Positions 52,999-62,093 of a stretch of 64,000 bases of DNA are shown one piece after another (position 1 is the stretch's first letter; the number at the start of each line of letters is the position of its first letter). Location of the stretch: NCBI RefSeq assembly GCF_003628145.1, contig NZ_RBZV01000016.1, positions 1,230 to 65,229 of the forward strand, in the 5' to 3' direction. The notes under the pieces were generated by a model, which was given only the letters and a program-made list of their open reading frames with translations, was not told where the DNA came from and ran no database searches. A program made the translations under genes and the position numbers. The DNA comes from Trinickia fusca (GTDB taxonomy: Bacteria > Pseudomonadota > Gammaproteobacteria > Burkholderiales > Burkholderiaceae).

Positions 52999-55401
52999 AT
53001 GGATCCCGTTTCGTCTACAATTAACATACTTGTTGTTGGTGATAATACCATTTCCGCTACGAATTCTGGGCTGAAGGAAGGGGCTGCGTTTGTTTCTGCA
53101 AGTGGCCAGGTCGTGGCAACGATCGGTTCAGCGACCCCGGCCGGAACGATTGCAACCAATCCGGCCGCCGCTGTGGTCACGGTATTGAAAATAACCGTCG
53201 ATATTCAAGCCGGAAAGCCGGTGCAGATGGGGGACGTTCTTTCGGTGGTTGGCAATATTTTTGCAACCGCTGGGGCGGTCGTCGCCTTCTATGTACCTGG
53301 CGGGCAAATTGTTGGCCTGACGGCTCTTGTTATAGGTGATTTGTTGAATGTTGGCGGTCTTTATCTCGATCGTCAATCAATGGGGGATGCATTTAAATCG
53401 GTCTACGGCGATATCGTCAAAAATGGATCTGTCCCCGCCAATTCTCCTGATGGAGCGACGCTTCAAAGCTTCATTGCGGACCATAACGGCAAGAACAGCG
53501 GAGGTGCAACCGTCGCGGCGGTCTTCAACGACGACGACACAGTGAGCAAGATCGTTTCCTACGACAAGGCCGGTAACGTAGTTCAGACGGACAGTTATAC
53601 ATACACTCATGACGGAGCGGGAACGATCGCGACGGTCACCGAAAGTATCTACAACGCCAACGGCACATTACTGTCGACCACTGTGACAAACGCGGATAAC
53701 TCCAGCGTCACAACCGCCTACAAGAGCCTCGCCGACTCGCATCTCACCACCGTTACCCGCACAGATGCCAACGGCAAAGTCACCCAAATCGCCACTACCG
53801 TTGCCGACAGCAGCCCGAACACCTATGACACGACCGTCACCGACGGTTCGGGAAAATTGCTCTACAAACAGACCAGCACATACGTCAACGGCGTGCTGTC
53901 GACCCAGTCCGAATACGACCCATCAGGGGCTCTGACTCGTCAATATTCTTATCAGTCTGGAAAGCTAGTCGAGGTCAGTAGTTACTCCGGTGGCGCTCTA
54001 GTCGGGCAGGTTGATTATCTATACGACGAGAACGGCAAATTAAGCAGCATCAATGCGTCGGGAACAGGCTCGATCACTGCGAACAATGTCCCGATCAATC
54101 TAGCCAATGCGCCCGGCGCGAACCTGACGCTGGTCGGCACCGGCGATACGGTGGTGGCAATGCGGCCCAACGAGCCCTACCGCGCCTACGACTCTGTTTT
54201 CAATTTAATGGCAGGCGACAGTGTAAATATCGTCGACATGGGAGGCAATACGATCAACGGCGGCGTCGGCGAAGCCATTACGTTGACGAGCTCGGGCGAT
54301 ACGGTCAACGTGAGCGGTGACTCCGCGAACCGTGTCGCAGCGGATGGCCAAGCCGCAGGCATTACGTTGACGCAAGGTGCCGAAGGTATTTTCGCCGGGA
54401 GCGGCAACACGATAAGGGCGGCTGCGGGAGCATTCATCATGAAGGCAACCGGCGACGACATCATATTGAACGGCAACGGAGTATATGTGGAATCAGGCAG
54501 CGGCAATCGAATTGCCGCCGCCGACGGCACCAGCGTGAATATCAACGGGGAAACGAACGACACGATCTCCGGTAACAACGAAGCGATCAGCCTCACCAGC
54601 GGCAGCCTGACGTTGAAAGGGACCGGCGATACTGTCACGACGAGTTCCGGCGCGTGCACGCTAACCCTCACCGGCAATGCAAGTGTGACTGTCAACGGCA
54701 ATGCCACGATCAATGCCGGCGCTGGCGAGGCGATCATTGTCGGGGGTGCCGCGAGCAACGTGACTGTCAATGCAAACGGCGATGCGGCTGGCAGTAAGAC
54801 AGCCGACGGCCGAGCAACGGGCATTGTGCTGGGCAGCAACGACAATGCGACCATCGTTGGTGGCGGCAACGCGGTGATGGCTGTCGGAAACAACCAAATA
54901 ACGGCGAGCCACGACGACATCACCCTGAACGGCACGGGCGTAACCGTAACGGGCACAGGAAATCACATCACCGCAATCGACAACGCTGCCGTTACCTTGT
55001 CCGGCGCAAATACTCCATTCGACGAAACTATCGCCGGCAACGGCGAAACAATCACTTCGCTCGGCCAAGGTTCCTTGACGCTACAGGGCACCGGCGACAT
55101 CGTCACCGCCTCCAGCAACACGGTCACGCTCGCAAACGCAGGATCCAGTCTGACGATGAGCGGTGGCGACAATACAATCGTCTCCAGCGGAGGTGATTCG
55201 ATCACGATTGCTTCCGCGCCTGCTAGGATTCCGCTGACCAACTACCTGCTTCGTGCCTCCGGCTCCGACAGTGTCGTGCTCGGTCAAAACATCAACTTGA
55301 CCATTAACGGTAGCGGAAACGCCATTACCGCTGCGGGCAACGACGGCATCACCGGGAGCGGGAACAAAATCACATTGACCGGCGCCGGCAGCTCGATTTA
55401 G
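52999..55401 (+). CDS. Large beta-repeat protein, first part, ended by an in-frame TAG
   Basis: Reading from the ATG at 52999 gives 800 residues. Residues 1-70 are Ala/Thr-rich and 75-125 contain a long hydrophobic stretch (VVAFYVPGGQIVGLTALVIG). About 185-350 form YD/RHS-like repeats (YDPSGALTRQYSY, YDENGKLSSI). From 355 to the stop are repeats of about 20-50 residues built on NGNGVYVESGSGN and GSLTLKGTGDTVT, predicted as a beta-helix. The TAG at 55399-55401 is followed in the same frame by more of the same repeats. The 5' end is AT-rich, so recent acquisition is likely. Confidence 0.8.
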   Translation: MDPVSSTINILVVGDNTISATNSGLKEGAAFVSASGQVVATIGSATPAGTIATNPAAAVVTVLKITVDIQAGKPVQMGDVLSVVGNIFATAGAVVAFYVPGGQIVGLTALVIGDLLNVGGLYLDRQSMGDAFKSVYGDIVKNGSVPANSPDGATLQSFIADHNGKNSGGATVAAVFNDDDTVSKIVSYDKAGNVVQTDSYTYTHDGAGTIATVTESIYNANGTLLSTTVTNADNSSVTTAYKSLADSHLTTVTRTDANGKVTQIATTVADSSPNTYDTTVTDGSGKLLYKQTSTYVNGVLSTQSEYDPSGALTRQYSYQSGKLVEVSSYSGGALVGQVDYLYDENGKLSSINASGTGSITANNVPINLANAPGANLTLVGTGDTVVAMRPNEPYRAYDSVFNLMAGDSVNIVDMGGNTINGGVGEAITLTSSGDTVNVSGDSANRVAADGQAAGITLTQGAEGIFAGSGNTIRAAAGAFIMKATGDDIILNGNGVYVESGSGNRIAAADGTSVNINGETNDTISGNNEAISLTSGSLTLKGTGDTVTTSSGACTLTLTGNASVTVNGNATINAGAGEAIIVGGAASNVTVNANGDAAGSKTADGRATGIVLGSNDNATIVGGGNAVMAVGNNQITASHDDITLNGTGVTVTGTGNHITAIDNAAVTLSGANTPFDETIAGNGETITSLGQGSLTLQGTGDIVTASSNTVTLANAGSSLTMSGGDNTIVSSGGDSITIASAPARIPLTNYLLRASGSDSVVLGQNINLTINGSGNAITAAGNDGITGSGNKITLTGAGSSI

Positions 55402-55437
55402 GGCGATAACAACACGATCGCGGCATCGGGCACGAGC

Positions 55438-56535
55438 TTGTACGTCTTCAACGGCAATAACGATACGCTGTCCGGCAACAACGATACGATTCTTGGCGAT
55501 GGCGGAACGCTGACGCTGGAAGGCACGGGCGACGTGATAGCCGCGTCGATGACCACCGTCAAGCTCGGTGCCGGCGCCAGCGTCACGGTGAACGGTGCCC
55601 AGGATGCGGTGTATGCCGGTGCGGGCAATGCGGTGACGATCAATGCATCGACGGACGGTTTCCGGCCTTCGCGCACCATCGTCTACGCGAGCAACGACAC
55701 GACCGGTATCGTGGTGAACCAAGGCGCGCAGGCCGATATTTACGGAACGGGCGACAGCATCACCGCGCAAGGCGCATACCACATCGCGGCCGACGGCGAC
55801 ACCATTACCTTGGTTGGGAGCGGTACGGGCGTCACTGGCAGCAACGACGTGCTTCACGCGGCCGACAAACTGAGCTTGTCCGTCTATGGGAGCAATAACG
55901 TTGTCTTCGGCAATAACGAATCCATCACCTCCGGTCGCGGCAGCCTCACGCTGAACGGTAGCGGCGACAGCGTGACGACGTACGGCAGCACGCTGACGGC
56001 GAACGGCGTCAGTGTCACGCTCAACGGCCCGGACAACACGATCGCCGGCGATAGCGATGTGCTGACGCTCGGTGCCGACACGACGAATCTCACGGTCCAA
56101 GGGGCCGGCGAGACGATCGTCCTGTCCGATCCCACGATCACCGCAGCGTCGTTGAAGGTGAGCGCTTCCGCTAGCGGAAAGGACTTGCTGTTGACCGATA
56201 GCGCGACGGGTAATCAAAGGATCGCATTCGACGGAATGCTGGCGGTAGGCAATCAGGGTGCGACGCAACTGAAGTTTGCCGACGGCACGGTGTGGACGCG
56301 TGCGCAGATGCTGTCGATGGCGCATGCGGCAGGTACGCCAAGTGTGACGCCGCCTCCGGTTGGAACGCCGGGCAAGCACTCGACCGATGTGCAGGTCAGC
56401 CAGTTGATCCACGCAATGGCGGCGTTTTCGGCAAGGCACTCGAGCGCGGATTGGAGTTCGCCGACGAGTCCGACGACGGCCGACACAGCAGTATTGGCCC
56501 AGGGGCACTACGCTTCGCATCAGCACAGGCTGTAA
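55438..56535 (+). CDS. In-frame continuation of the repeat protein after the TAG stop
   Basis: The frame continues without shift from the TAG to a TAA at 56533, adding 377 codons; the first possible start is a TTG at 55438 with no ribosome-binding site. The same GSLTLNGSGDSVT-type repeats continue to about residue 240 of this part. The end carries QLKFADGTVWTRAQMLSMA, a motif of RTX-associated (HCBP-related) C-terminal domains, suggesting type I secretion, followed by a Thr/Pro/His tail. It probably belongs to one 1178-codon gene that is either a pseudogene or read through. Confidence 0.6.
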   Translation: MYVFNGNNDTLSGNNDTILGDGGTLTLEGTGDVIAASMTTVKLGAGASVTVNGAQDAVYAGAGNAVTINASTDGFRPSRTIVYASNDTTGIVVNQGAQADIYGTGDSITAQGAYHIAADGDTITLVGSGTGVTGSNDVLHAADKLSLSVYGSNNVVFGNNESITSGRGSLTLNGSGDSVTTYGSTLTANGVSVTLNGPDNTIAGDSDVLTLGADTTNLTVQGAGETIVLSDPTITAASLKVSASASGKDLLLTDSATGNQRIAFDGMLAVGNQGATQLKFADGTVWTRAQMLSMAHAAGTPSVTPPPVGTPGKHSTDVQVSQLIHAMAAFSARHSSADWSSPTSPTTADTAVLAQGHYASHQHRL

Positions 56536-56559
56536 AGGTGCCGAAGCGGTGAATGTCAA

Positions 56560-56588
56560 GCGCGGGGCCGTCGATGGCGGCCCCGCGC
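56560..56588. terminator. GC-rich hairpin between convergent genes
   Basis: The arms GCGCGGGGCC and GGCCCCGCGC (10 bp) are separated by a 9-base loop. It lies between the repeat protein and the LysR gene on the opposite strand and could serve both, but neither side has a T-run. Confidence 0.45.
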
Positions 56589-56654
56589 GCCGGCGGTTTG
56601 AAACTCGCCGTCAGTCCGTCTGATACCTTGGTGAATGCCGACCGGGCCGAAACA

Positions 56655-57575
56655 CTAGCCCGACACCACGCTTGCTTCGGGCAAGCCCGGCACACACGAG
56701 GTCAGCCATTCCGACAGCGCAACGAACGGCTCATCCTGCGCGCCGGCATCGGGGGCCACGAGGTAGTAGCCGGCATCGCTCGCGAGCGGCAGATCGAGCG
56801 CCACGGCCAGGCGTTGAGACGCCAGCTCATCGGCAATGAGGATTTCCGGCATCAGCGCGACCCCCATACCCGAGAGCGCCGCGCTCGACAGCATCGTGAA
56901 CAGCTCGTAGCGTGGCCCGCGCACCGCGCGGGCGTCGTCGCCGAGTCCGTGCGCACGGAACCAGTCGCGCCAGGCGTCGGGGCGCGTCGACAGATGCAGC
57001 AGCGGCATGTCGGCCAGCGTGGCTGGCGTCAGCGGTGCCGCGCGCGAGACGAGCGCGGGGCTGCACACGGGCACGGCAGAACCCTCGCGAAACAGCAGCT
57101 TGCCCTGCGTGCCCGGCCACACCGCGTGGCCGAAGTAGATAGCCGCATCGAACGGCGAATCACTGAACAAGAAAGGTTCGGTACGGATCGACAGATTGAT
57201 CGTGATGTCGGGCCGTAGCGCACGGAATTGCGGCAGCCGCGGAATCAGCCATTGGCTCGCGAAGGTCGGCACGACGGCCAGCTCGAGCACGCGGCCGATG
57301 CCGCGCTGGGCCATGAGCTCGAGCGTGTCGCGTTCGATGCGCTCGAGGCTCTTGCGGATCTGCGCCGCGTAGTGCCGCCCATGCGGCGTCAGCACGACGC
57401 GCTTCTTGATGCGCAGGAACAACGCGACGCCGAGCCGGTTCTCGAGCGACGCCACCTGGCGGCACACGGCGCTCTGCGTCAGCGCGAGCTCGTCGGCTGC
57501 GCGCGTGAAGCTCTCGTGCCGTGCGGCGGCTTCGAAGACCTGGAGCGCGGCGAGGTTCGGAATGCCCTTTCTCAT
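56655..57575 (-). CDS. LysR-family regulator (GcvA-like) next to lysine catabolism genes
   Basis: The 306-residue protein starts MRKGIPNLAALQVFEAAARHESF with helix-turn-helix ADELALTQSAVCRQVASLENRLG and a substrate-binding domain with SPFDAAIYFGHAVWPGT. It is divergent from the DUF1338 gene with 196 bases between, so it probably controls that operon. No effector can be named from the sequence. Confidence 0.9.
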   Translation of the reverse strand: MRKGIPNLAALQVFEAAARHESFTRAADELALTQSAVCRQVASLENRLGVALFLRIKKRVVLTPHGRHYAAQIRKSLERIERDTLELMAQRGIGRVLELAVVPTFASQWLIPRLPQFRALRPDITINLSIRTEPFLFSDSPFDAAIYFGHAVWPGTQGKLLFREGSAVPVCSPALVSRAAPLTPATLADMPLLHLSTRPDAWRDWFRAHGLGDDARAVRGPRYELFTMLSSAALSGMGVALMPEILIADELASQRLAVALDLPLASDAGYYLVAPDAGAQDEPFVALSEWLTSCVPGLPEASVVSG

Positions 57576-57771
57576 CGTGTGTGGCGATTCGGTGGGTAGT
57601 CGTTTTCTATCGACTTAGTGCGTTTTTGGAATGAAGTGGTGAGTTTAAATCAATTGCCGCTCCGTCTCCACGAGACGAGAATCGCATGCACCGAGGCGCC
57701 GGACGTCGTCGCATGCCGCCGATATCGCGTAGAAAACAAGCGCCACCCCATGCCACACGGAGAATTATTCG

Positions 57772-58791
57772 ATGAATCGCAATCTCGACGCCTTGCTCGA
57801 CGCCACATGCGGCCCCGGCGCCTGCGCGCAGTTGGTGCAATTGATGAACCTTCCGCCTTGCGTGGAGCGGTGGGAGGAGGGCGTTGTGACGCGCGTCGAA
57901 CTCGCCCAGGCGCTGAACATGGCTCTGTTCTCCGGGCTCCTGGCGCGCGTGCCGACGGGCCGTGCCTATACCGATGACGTGATTCGCGAGGGCGGGCGCG
58001 TGCAGTTCGATCACGGGGCGCTGCGCACCGTGCGCTGGCCGCATTGTGGCGCATTGCCGCCCGGCGAAGCCGCTTTTACGCGAATTCTGAAGCCGCTCGG
58101 CTATCGGCTGAATGGCACCTATCCGCTCGATCGCATCAAGATGACGGGGCGCTCGTATGCGCACCTCGATGCACCTGAGCAAATCGCCCAGTTCTTCGTC
58201 AGCGAACTGCACCCCGAGCGCTTTTCGCCGGCATTCCAGCAGGCCGTGACCGACGTACTCGGCTCGTCGGCCGATCCGCTGACGCCGCAGGCCGTCACAT
58301 GGCTCGCCGAGCTCGAACGCGACGCCGCGTTGCCGCTGGCCGATGCCTGCGCGCTGCTGCCGGTGCTCGTGCGCTGCTTCGACCGTCAGCATACGATTCC
58401 GCGCCTCGCCGACTACCAGACGCTGCTGGCGGAGTCGGCCGAGATGGCATGGATCGCGACCGAAGGCAACGCATTCAATCACGTGACGGATCGCGTGGAC
58501 GACGTATTCGCCGTCGCCGATCTGCAGCGCGCGTTGGGCCGGCGCATCAAGGAGCGCGTCGAAGTCTCGAAATCGGGCCGTGTGAAGCAGACGGCCTATC
58601 AGGCCGACCCCGTGGTGCGCAGGTTCATCGACGAAGCGGGCGATTCGGTCGAACGCGAGGTGCCGGGCTCGTTCTACGAGTTCATCACGCGCGATACCTA
58701 CGTCGATGAAGAGACGGGCCGCGAGATGCTCGATCTGGGCTTCGATGCCGGCAACGCGACGGGCATCTTCAAGATGACGGCCGCGGCCTGA
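57772..58791 (+). CDS. hglS: DUF1338 2-oxoadipate dioxygenase/decarboxylase (HglS type)
   Basis: Family members convert 2-oxoadipate to D-2-hydroxyglutarate in lysine degradation using Fe(II). The 339-residue protein shows candidate metal ligands in FDHGALRT (about residue 80), NHVTDRVDD (about 239) and PGSFYEFITRD (about 302), the HHE triad of HglS. It is about 120 residues shorter than Pseudomonas HglS/YdcJ, so it belongs to the short subfamily, and the assignment is supported by the neighbouring aminotransferase and aldehyde dehydrogenase. CGGAGAA lies upstream of the ATG. The stop overlaps the next start (TGATG). Confidence 0.87.
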   Translation: MNRNLDALLDATCGPGACAQLVQLMNLPPCVERWEEGVVTRVELAQALNMALFSGLLARVPTGRAYTDDVIREGGRVQFDHGALRTVRWPHCGALPPGEAAFTRILKPLGYRLNGTYPLDRIKMTGRSYAHLDAPEQIAQFFVSELHPERFSPAFQQAVTDVLGSSADPLTPQAVTWLAELERDAALPLADACALLPVLVRCFDRQHTIPRLADYQTLLAESAEMAWIATEGNAFNHVTDRVDDVFAVADLQRALGRRIKERVEVSKSGRVKQTAYQADPVVRRFIDEAGDSVEREVPGSFYEFITRDTYVDEETGREMLDLGFDAGNATGIFKMTAAA

Positions 58792-60089
58792 TGCAGCCAA
58801 CGCGCGGCGCACCCATGGCGCCGCGCCACTACATGGAGGCAACCCGATTGACGCTGAATACCCCGACCCCGGCGAACGCGAGCGACGACGCATACGGCTT
58901 TACCGAGCCGTTTCGTGCACCGCAAGGTTCGCCGATTCGTGAGCTGTTCAAGTACGTCGGCCGCCCGGGGATGATTTCGTTTGCGGGCGGTTACCCGTCG
59001 AAGGATCTGTTCGATCGCGAAGGCATTGCGGCTGCGCTCGATGTCGCCTATCGCAGCGATCCGATCGCGTGTCTGCAATACGGTGACACGGCCGGCGCGC
59101 CGGCGCTGCGTCGCTCGCTGACGCGGCTCATGGCGACGCGCGGCGTGACCTGCACGCTTGATGACCTGGTGGTCACCACCGGATCGCAGCAAGGCTTCGA
59201 TTTGTTGATCCGCACGCTCGTGGCGCCGGGCGATACGGTGCTGATCGAGGAGCCTGCCTATCCGGCCGCGATCCAGGCACTGCGGCTCGCGGGCGCACAG
59301 ATCGTGACGGTGCGGACCGATCACGACGGCATCGACGTCGACGCGCTCGCAGCGCAGCTCGAGGCGATGCGCGATGGTCCGCGCCCGAAGCTGCTCTACA
59401 CGGTGCCGACGTTCGCGAATCCGACCGGCGCCACGTTGCCGCGCGCGCGCCGCGAAGCGCTCGTGCGGCTGGCGGTGGCGCATCGCTTCGTACTCGTCGA
59501 GGACGATCCGTATGGAGAGCTGCGTTTCTCGGGCGAGCCCGTGCCGCCCATCATCGCGTTGGCCGGAAACGTCGACGGCGCGAAGGACTGGATCGTCTAC
59601 CTGGGCAGCTTGTCGAAGATCGTGGCGCCGGGTTTGCGCGTAGGCTGGGCCATCGCGCCGGCACCGATCGCTCGGCGCATGATCGTCGCGAAGCAGACGG
59701 GTGATCTGTGCACGGCGCCGTTGTCGCAGGAGCTTGTGCGGCACTATTTGGACAGCGGCCGGCTCGATACGCATCTGCAGACAATCGTGGACGCTTATCG
59801 CAAACGTTGCGACGCGCTGGTCAGCGCGCTCGCGCATTTCGCGCCAGGGCAAATCGAGTTGGCGGCGCCATCGGGCGGCATGTTCGTGTGGGCGCGCTTT
59901 ACCGGCGGACGCGATGCGAGCGAGACGCTCAAGCGGGCACTCGAGCAGAATGTCATGTATGTGCCGGGTCAGGCGTTTTACGTGCGCGATGCCGATGCAA
60001 GCAGCCTGCGGCTGTCGTTCGCGGCGCCGAGCGAGGCGGAAGCGTTCGAAGGCGCGCGGCGGCTGGCACAGGCGCTCGCCAGCGGCTGA
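58791..60089 (+). CDS. PLP aminotransferase, probable 2-aminoadipate aminotransferase
   Basis: This is a fold type I (MocR-domain/LysN-like) aminotransferase of up to 432 residues. The PLP Lys lies in GSLSKIVAPGLRVGW; other motifs are TVPTFANPTG and EDDPYGELRF. It should convert 2-aminoadipate to 2-oxoadipate, feeding hglS. The ATG at 58791 overlaps the hglS stop; however, GGAGG at 58835-58839 sits 8 bases before an in-frame TTG at 58848, which would give a protein of 413 residues starting LTLNTPTPA. Either start is possible. Confidence 0.87.
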   Translation: MQPTRGAPMAPRHYMEATRLTLNTPTPANASDDAYGFTEPFRAPQGSPIRELFKYVGRPGMISFAGGYPSKDLFDREGIAAALDVAYRSDPIACLQYGDTAGAPALRRSLTRLMATRGVTCTLDDLVVTTGSQQGFDLLIRTLVAPGDTVLIEEPAYPAAIQALRLAGAQIVTVRTDHDGIDVDALAAQLEAMRDGPRPKLLYTVPTFANPTGATLPRARREALVRLAVAHRFVLVEDDPYGELRFSGEPVPPIIALAGNVDGAKDWIVYLGSLSKIVAPGLRVGWAIAPAPIARRMIVAKQTGDLCTAPLSQELVRHYLDSGRLDTHLQTIVDAYRKRCDALVSALAHFAPGQIELAAPSGGMFVWARFTGGRDASETLKRALEQNVMYVPGQAFYVRDADASSLRLSFAAPSEAEAFEGARRLAQALASG

Positions 60090-60318
60090 ACGGCATTCAG
60101 GATTCAGGATTCAGGACGTTGCCGCGAGCGAGGCGCGGGTTGCACATGACGTGCGAACGCGTTTCAATCGCCAGGTAGACGAAAGCAGTGGAACAATGAA
60201 CCAATCGCGCATGGCAGTCCGCTGCCGTGCAATCGCGTGTGCCGACGGCGCCGCGCCCGCCGACCCGGCGGTTAGCGGCGGCCTATGGACACGCACTCAC
60301 CCACCCATAGAGGACGTG

Positions 60319-61830
60319 ATGGTAGTCAACGACATTCTTGCAGCGCTCAACGTCGATCTTTCCGCTTGGAAGGGCAACGCCCTGACGGCCCGCTCGCCGC
60401 GCGACGGCGCGACGCTCGCGACGCTTGCCGTCGATACGGTGGCCGATGTCGAGTGCAAGATCGATAGCGCGCACGCCGCGTTCCTGAAGTGGCGCACCGT
60501 GCCGGCGCCCGTGCGCGGCGAACTCGTGCGCGTGTTCGGCAATGTGCTGCGCGAGCACAAGGACGCACTGGGCCGGCTCGTCACGCTCGAAGCCGGCAAG
60601 ATCCGCTCGGAAGGGCTCGGCGAAGTGCAGGAAATGATCGACATCTGCGATTTCGCGGTCGGCCTCTCGCGGCAGCTGTACGGTCTGACGATCGCGTCGG
60701 AGCGTCCCGGCCATCGCATGATGGAAACGTGGCATCCGCTCGGCGTGTGCGGCGTCATCTCGGCGTTCAACTTCCCCGTGGCCGTGTGGGCCTGGAACGC
60801 GGCGCTCGCGTTCGTGTGCGGTGATCCGGTCGTCTGGAAGCCGTCGGAGAAAACGCCTCTGACCGCGATCGCATGCCAGGTGCTGTTCGAGCGGGCCGTT
60901 GCCGAGTTCGAGAAGACGCACCCCGGCATCGTGCCCGCAGGGCTGATGCAAGTGTCGATCGGCGGGCGGGACGTCGGTGAAGCGCTCGCGCGTTCGCACA
61001 AAGTGCCGCTCGTGAGTGCGACGGGCAGCGTGCGCATGGGCATCGAAGTGGCGCAGACGCTCAGCAAGCGCCTCGCACGCAGCATCCTCGAGCTGGGTGG
61101 CAACAACGGCATGATCGTCGCGCCGAGCGCCGATCTGGACCTCGTCGTGCGCGCGGTCACGTTCTCCGCCGTCGGCACGGCTGGTCAGCGCTGCACGACG
61201 CTGCGTCGCCTGATCGTTCACCGCAGCGTGGTCGATACGCTGCTGCCGCGTCTGGAAAAGGCGTTCGCGTCGGTCAAGGTCGGTGATCCGCTCGAAGCCG
61301 AGACGCTGGTTGGTCCGCTGATCGACCGCGCTTCCTACGACGGCATGCAGAAGGCGCTTGCCGATGCGCGTACGGATGGCGGCAAGGTCGTCGGCGGGGA
61401 GCGCGTCGATGTCGGCCATGACGAGGCTTACTACGTGCGCCCCGCGATCGTGCGCATGCCGGCGCAGACGGCCGTCGTCGAGCGCGAGACGTTCGCGCCG
61501 ATCCTCTACGTGCTCGTCTATGACACGCTCGACGAAGCGCTCGCGCTGCACAACGGCGTGCCGCAGGGGCTGTCCTCGTCGATCTTCACGAACGATGTGC
61601 GTGAGGCCGAATGGTTCATGTCGGCGGCCGGCAGCGATTGCGGCATCGTCAACGTGAACATCGGCACGAGCGGTGCCGAGATCGGCGGCGCGTTCGGCGG
61701 CGAGAAGGAAACGGGCGGTGGCCGCGAGTCGGGTTCCGATTCGTGGAAGAGCTACATGCGCCGCGCGACGAACACGATCAACTACAGCCGTGAGCTGCCG
61801 CTGGCTCAGGGCGTGCGGTTCGACGTTTAA
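60319..61830 (+). CDS. amaB: Alpha-aminoadipate semialdehyde dehydrogenase (ALDH7)
   Basis: The 503-residue aldehyde dehydrogenase should oxidise 2-aminoadipate 6-semialdehyde to 2-aminoadipate with NAD. Motifs seen are the cofactor region SAFNFPVAVWAWN, ELGGNNGMIV with the general-base Glu, and GTAGQRCTTLRR with the catalytic Cys, all typical of the ALDH7 subfamily. AGAGGA precedes the ATG at 60319; the longer frame is rejected. It lies 229 bases after the aminotransferase and is followed by a terminator. Confidence 0.93.
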   Translation: MVVNDILAALNVDLSAWKGNALTARSPRDGATLATLAVDTVADVECKIDSAHAAFLKWRTVPAPVRGELVRVFGNVLREHKDALGRLVTLEAGKIRSEGLGEVQEMIDICDFAVGLSRQLYGLTIASERPGHRMMETWHPLGVCGVISAFNFPVAVWAWNAALAFVCGDPVVWKPSEKTPLTAIACQVLFERAVAEFEKTHPGIVPAGLMQVSIGGRDVGEALARSHKVPLVSATGSVRMGIEVAQTLSKRLARSILELGGNNGMIVAPSADLDLVVRAVTFSAVGTAGQRCTTLRRLIVHRSVVDTLLPRLEKAFASVKVGDPLEAETLVGPLIDRASYDGMQKALADARTDGGKVVGGERVDVGHDEAYYVRPAIVRMPAQTAVVERETFAPILYVLVYDTLDEALALHNGVPQGLSSSIFTNDVREAEWFMSAAGSDCGIVNVNIGTSGAEIGGAFGGEKETGGGRESGSDSWKSYMRRATNTINYSRELPLAQGVRFDV

Positions 61831-61862
61831 GGAAGGGCGCACGCGGCCTAAGTGCCGCGTGT

Positions 61863-61915
61863 GTGCCTGCGGCCGGCCCAGTGGGGCTGGCCCCGCAGGC
61901 ACAGTCAGAGTTTTT
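61863..61915 (+). terminator. Intrinsic terminator of the lysine catabolism operon
   Basis: A long GC-rich hairpin with arms GTGCCTGCGG and CCGCAGGCAC (61863-61872 and 61893-61902), with additional pairing inside, is followed after eight bases by a run of five T residues. Confidence 0.65.
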
Positions 61916-62093
61916 CGGACAACTTGCGCAACATCGTCGCCTTCCGCAATGTCGACGAGATCTTCAGTGAACGTTCAAGGGCGGTATTTGAAAATCGCGA
62001 CTGGCAATTCAGGCCTCGCGCAAAAATAGCACGCACCCCAAACAACCGGCCGCGCGCCGGGCTCCCAGCCCATGGTATGGGAGGCGCGTACCT

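Noticed and set aside
54186-56559. Long minus-strand open frames opposite the repeat protein
   Set aside because: They arise from antisense reading of repetitive Gly/Asn/Thr codons; no start signals or known motifs were seen.
60283-61902. 539-residue minus-strand frame opposite the aldehyde dehydrogenase
   Set aside because: It is Arg/His/Asp-rich antisense of a clear ALDH7 gene.
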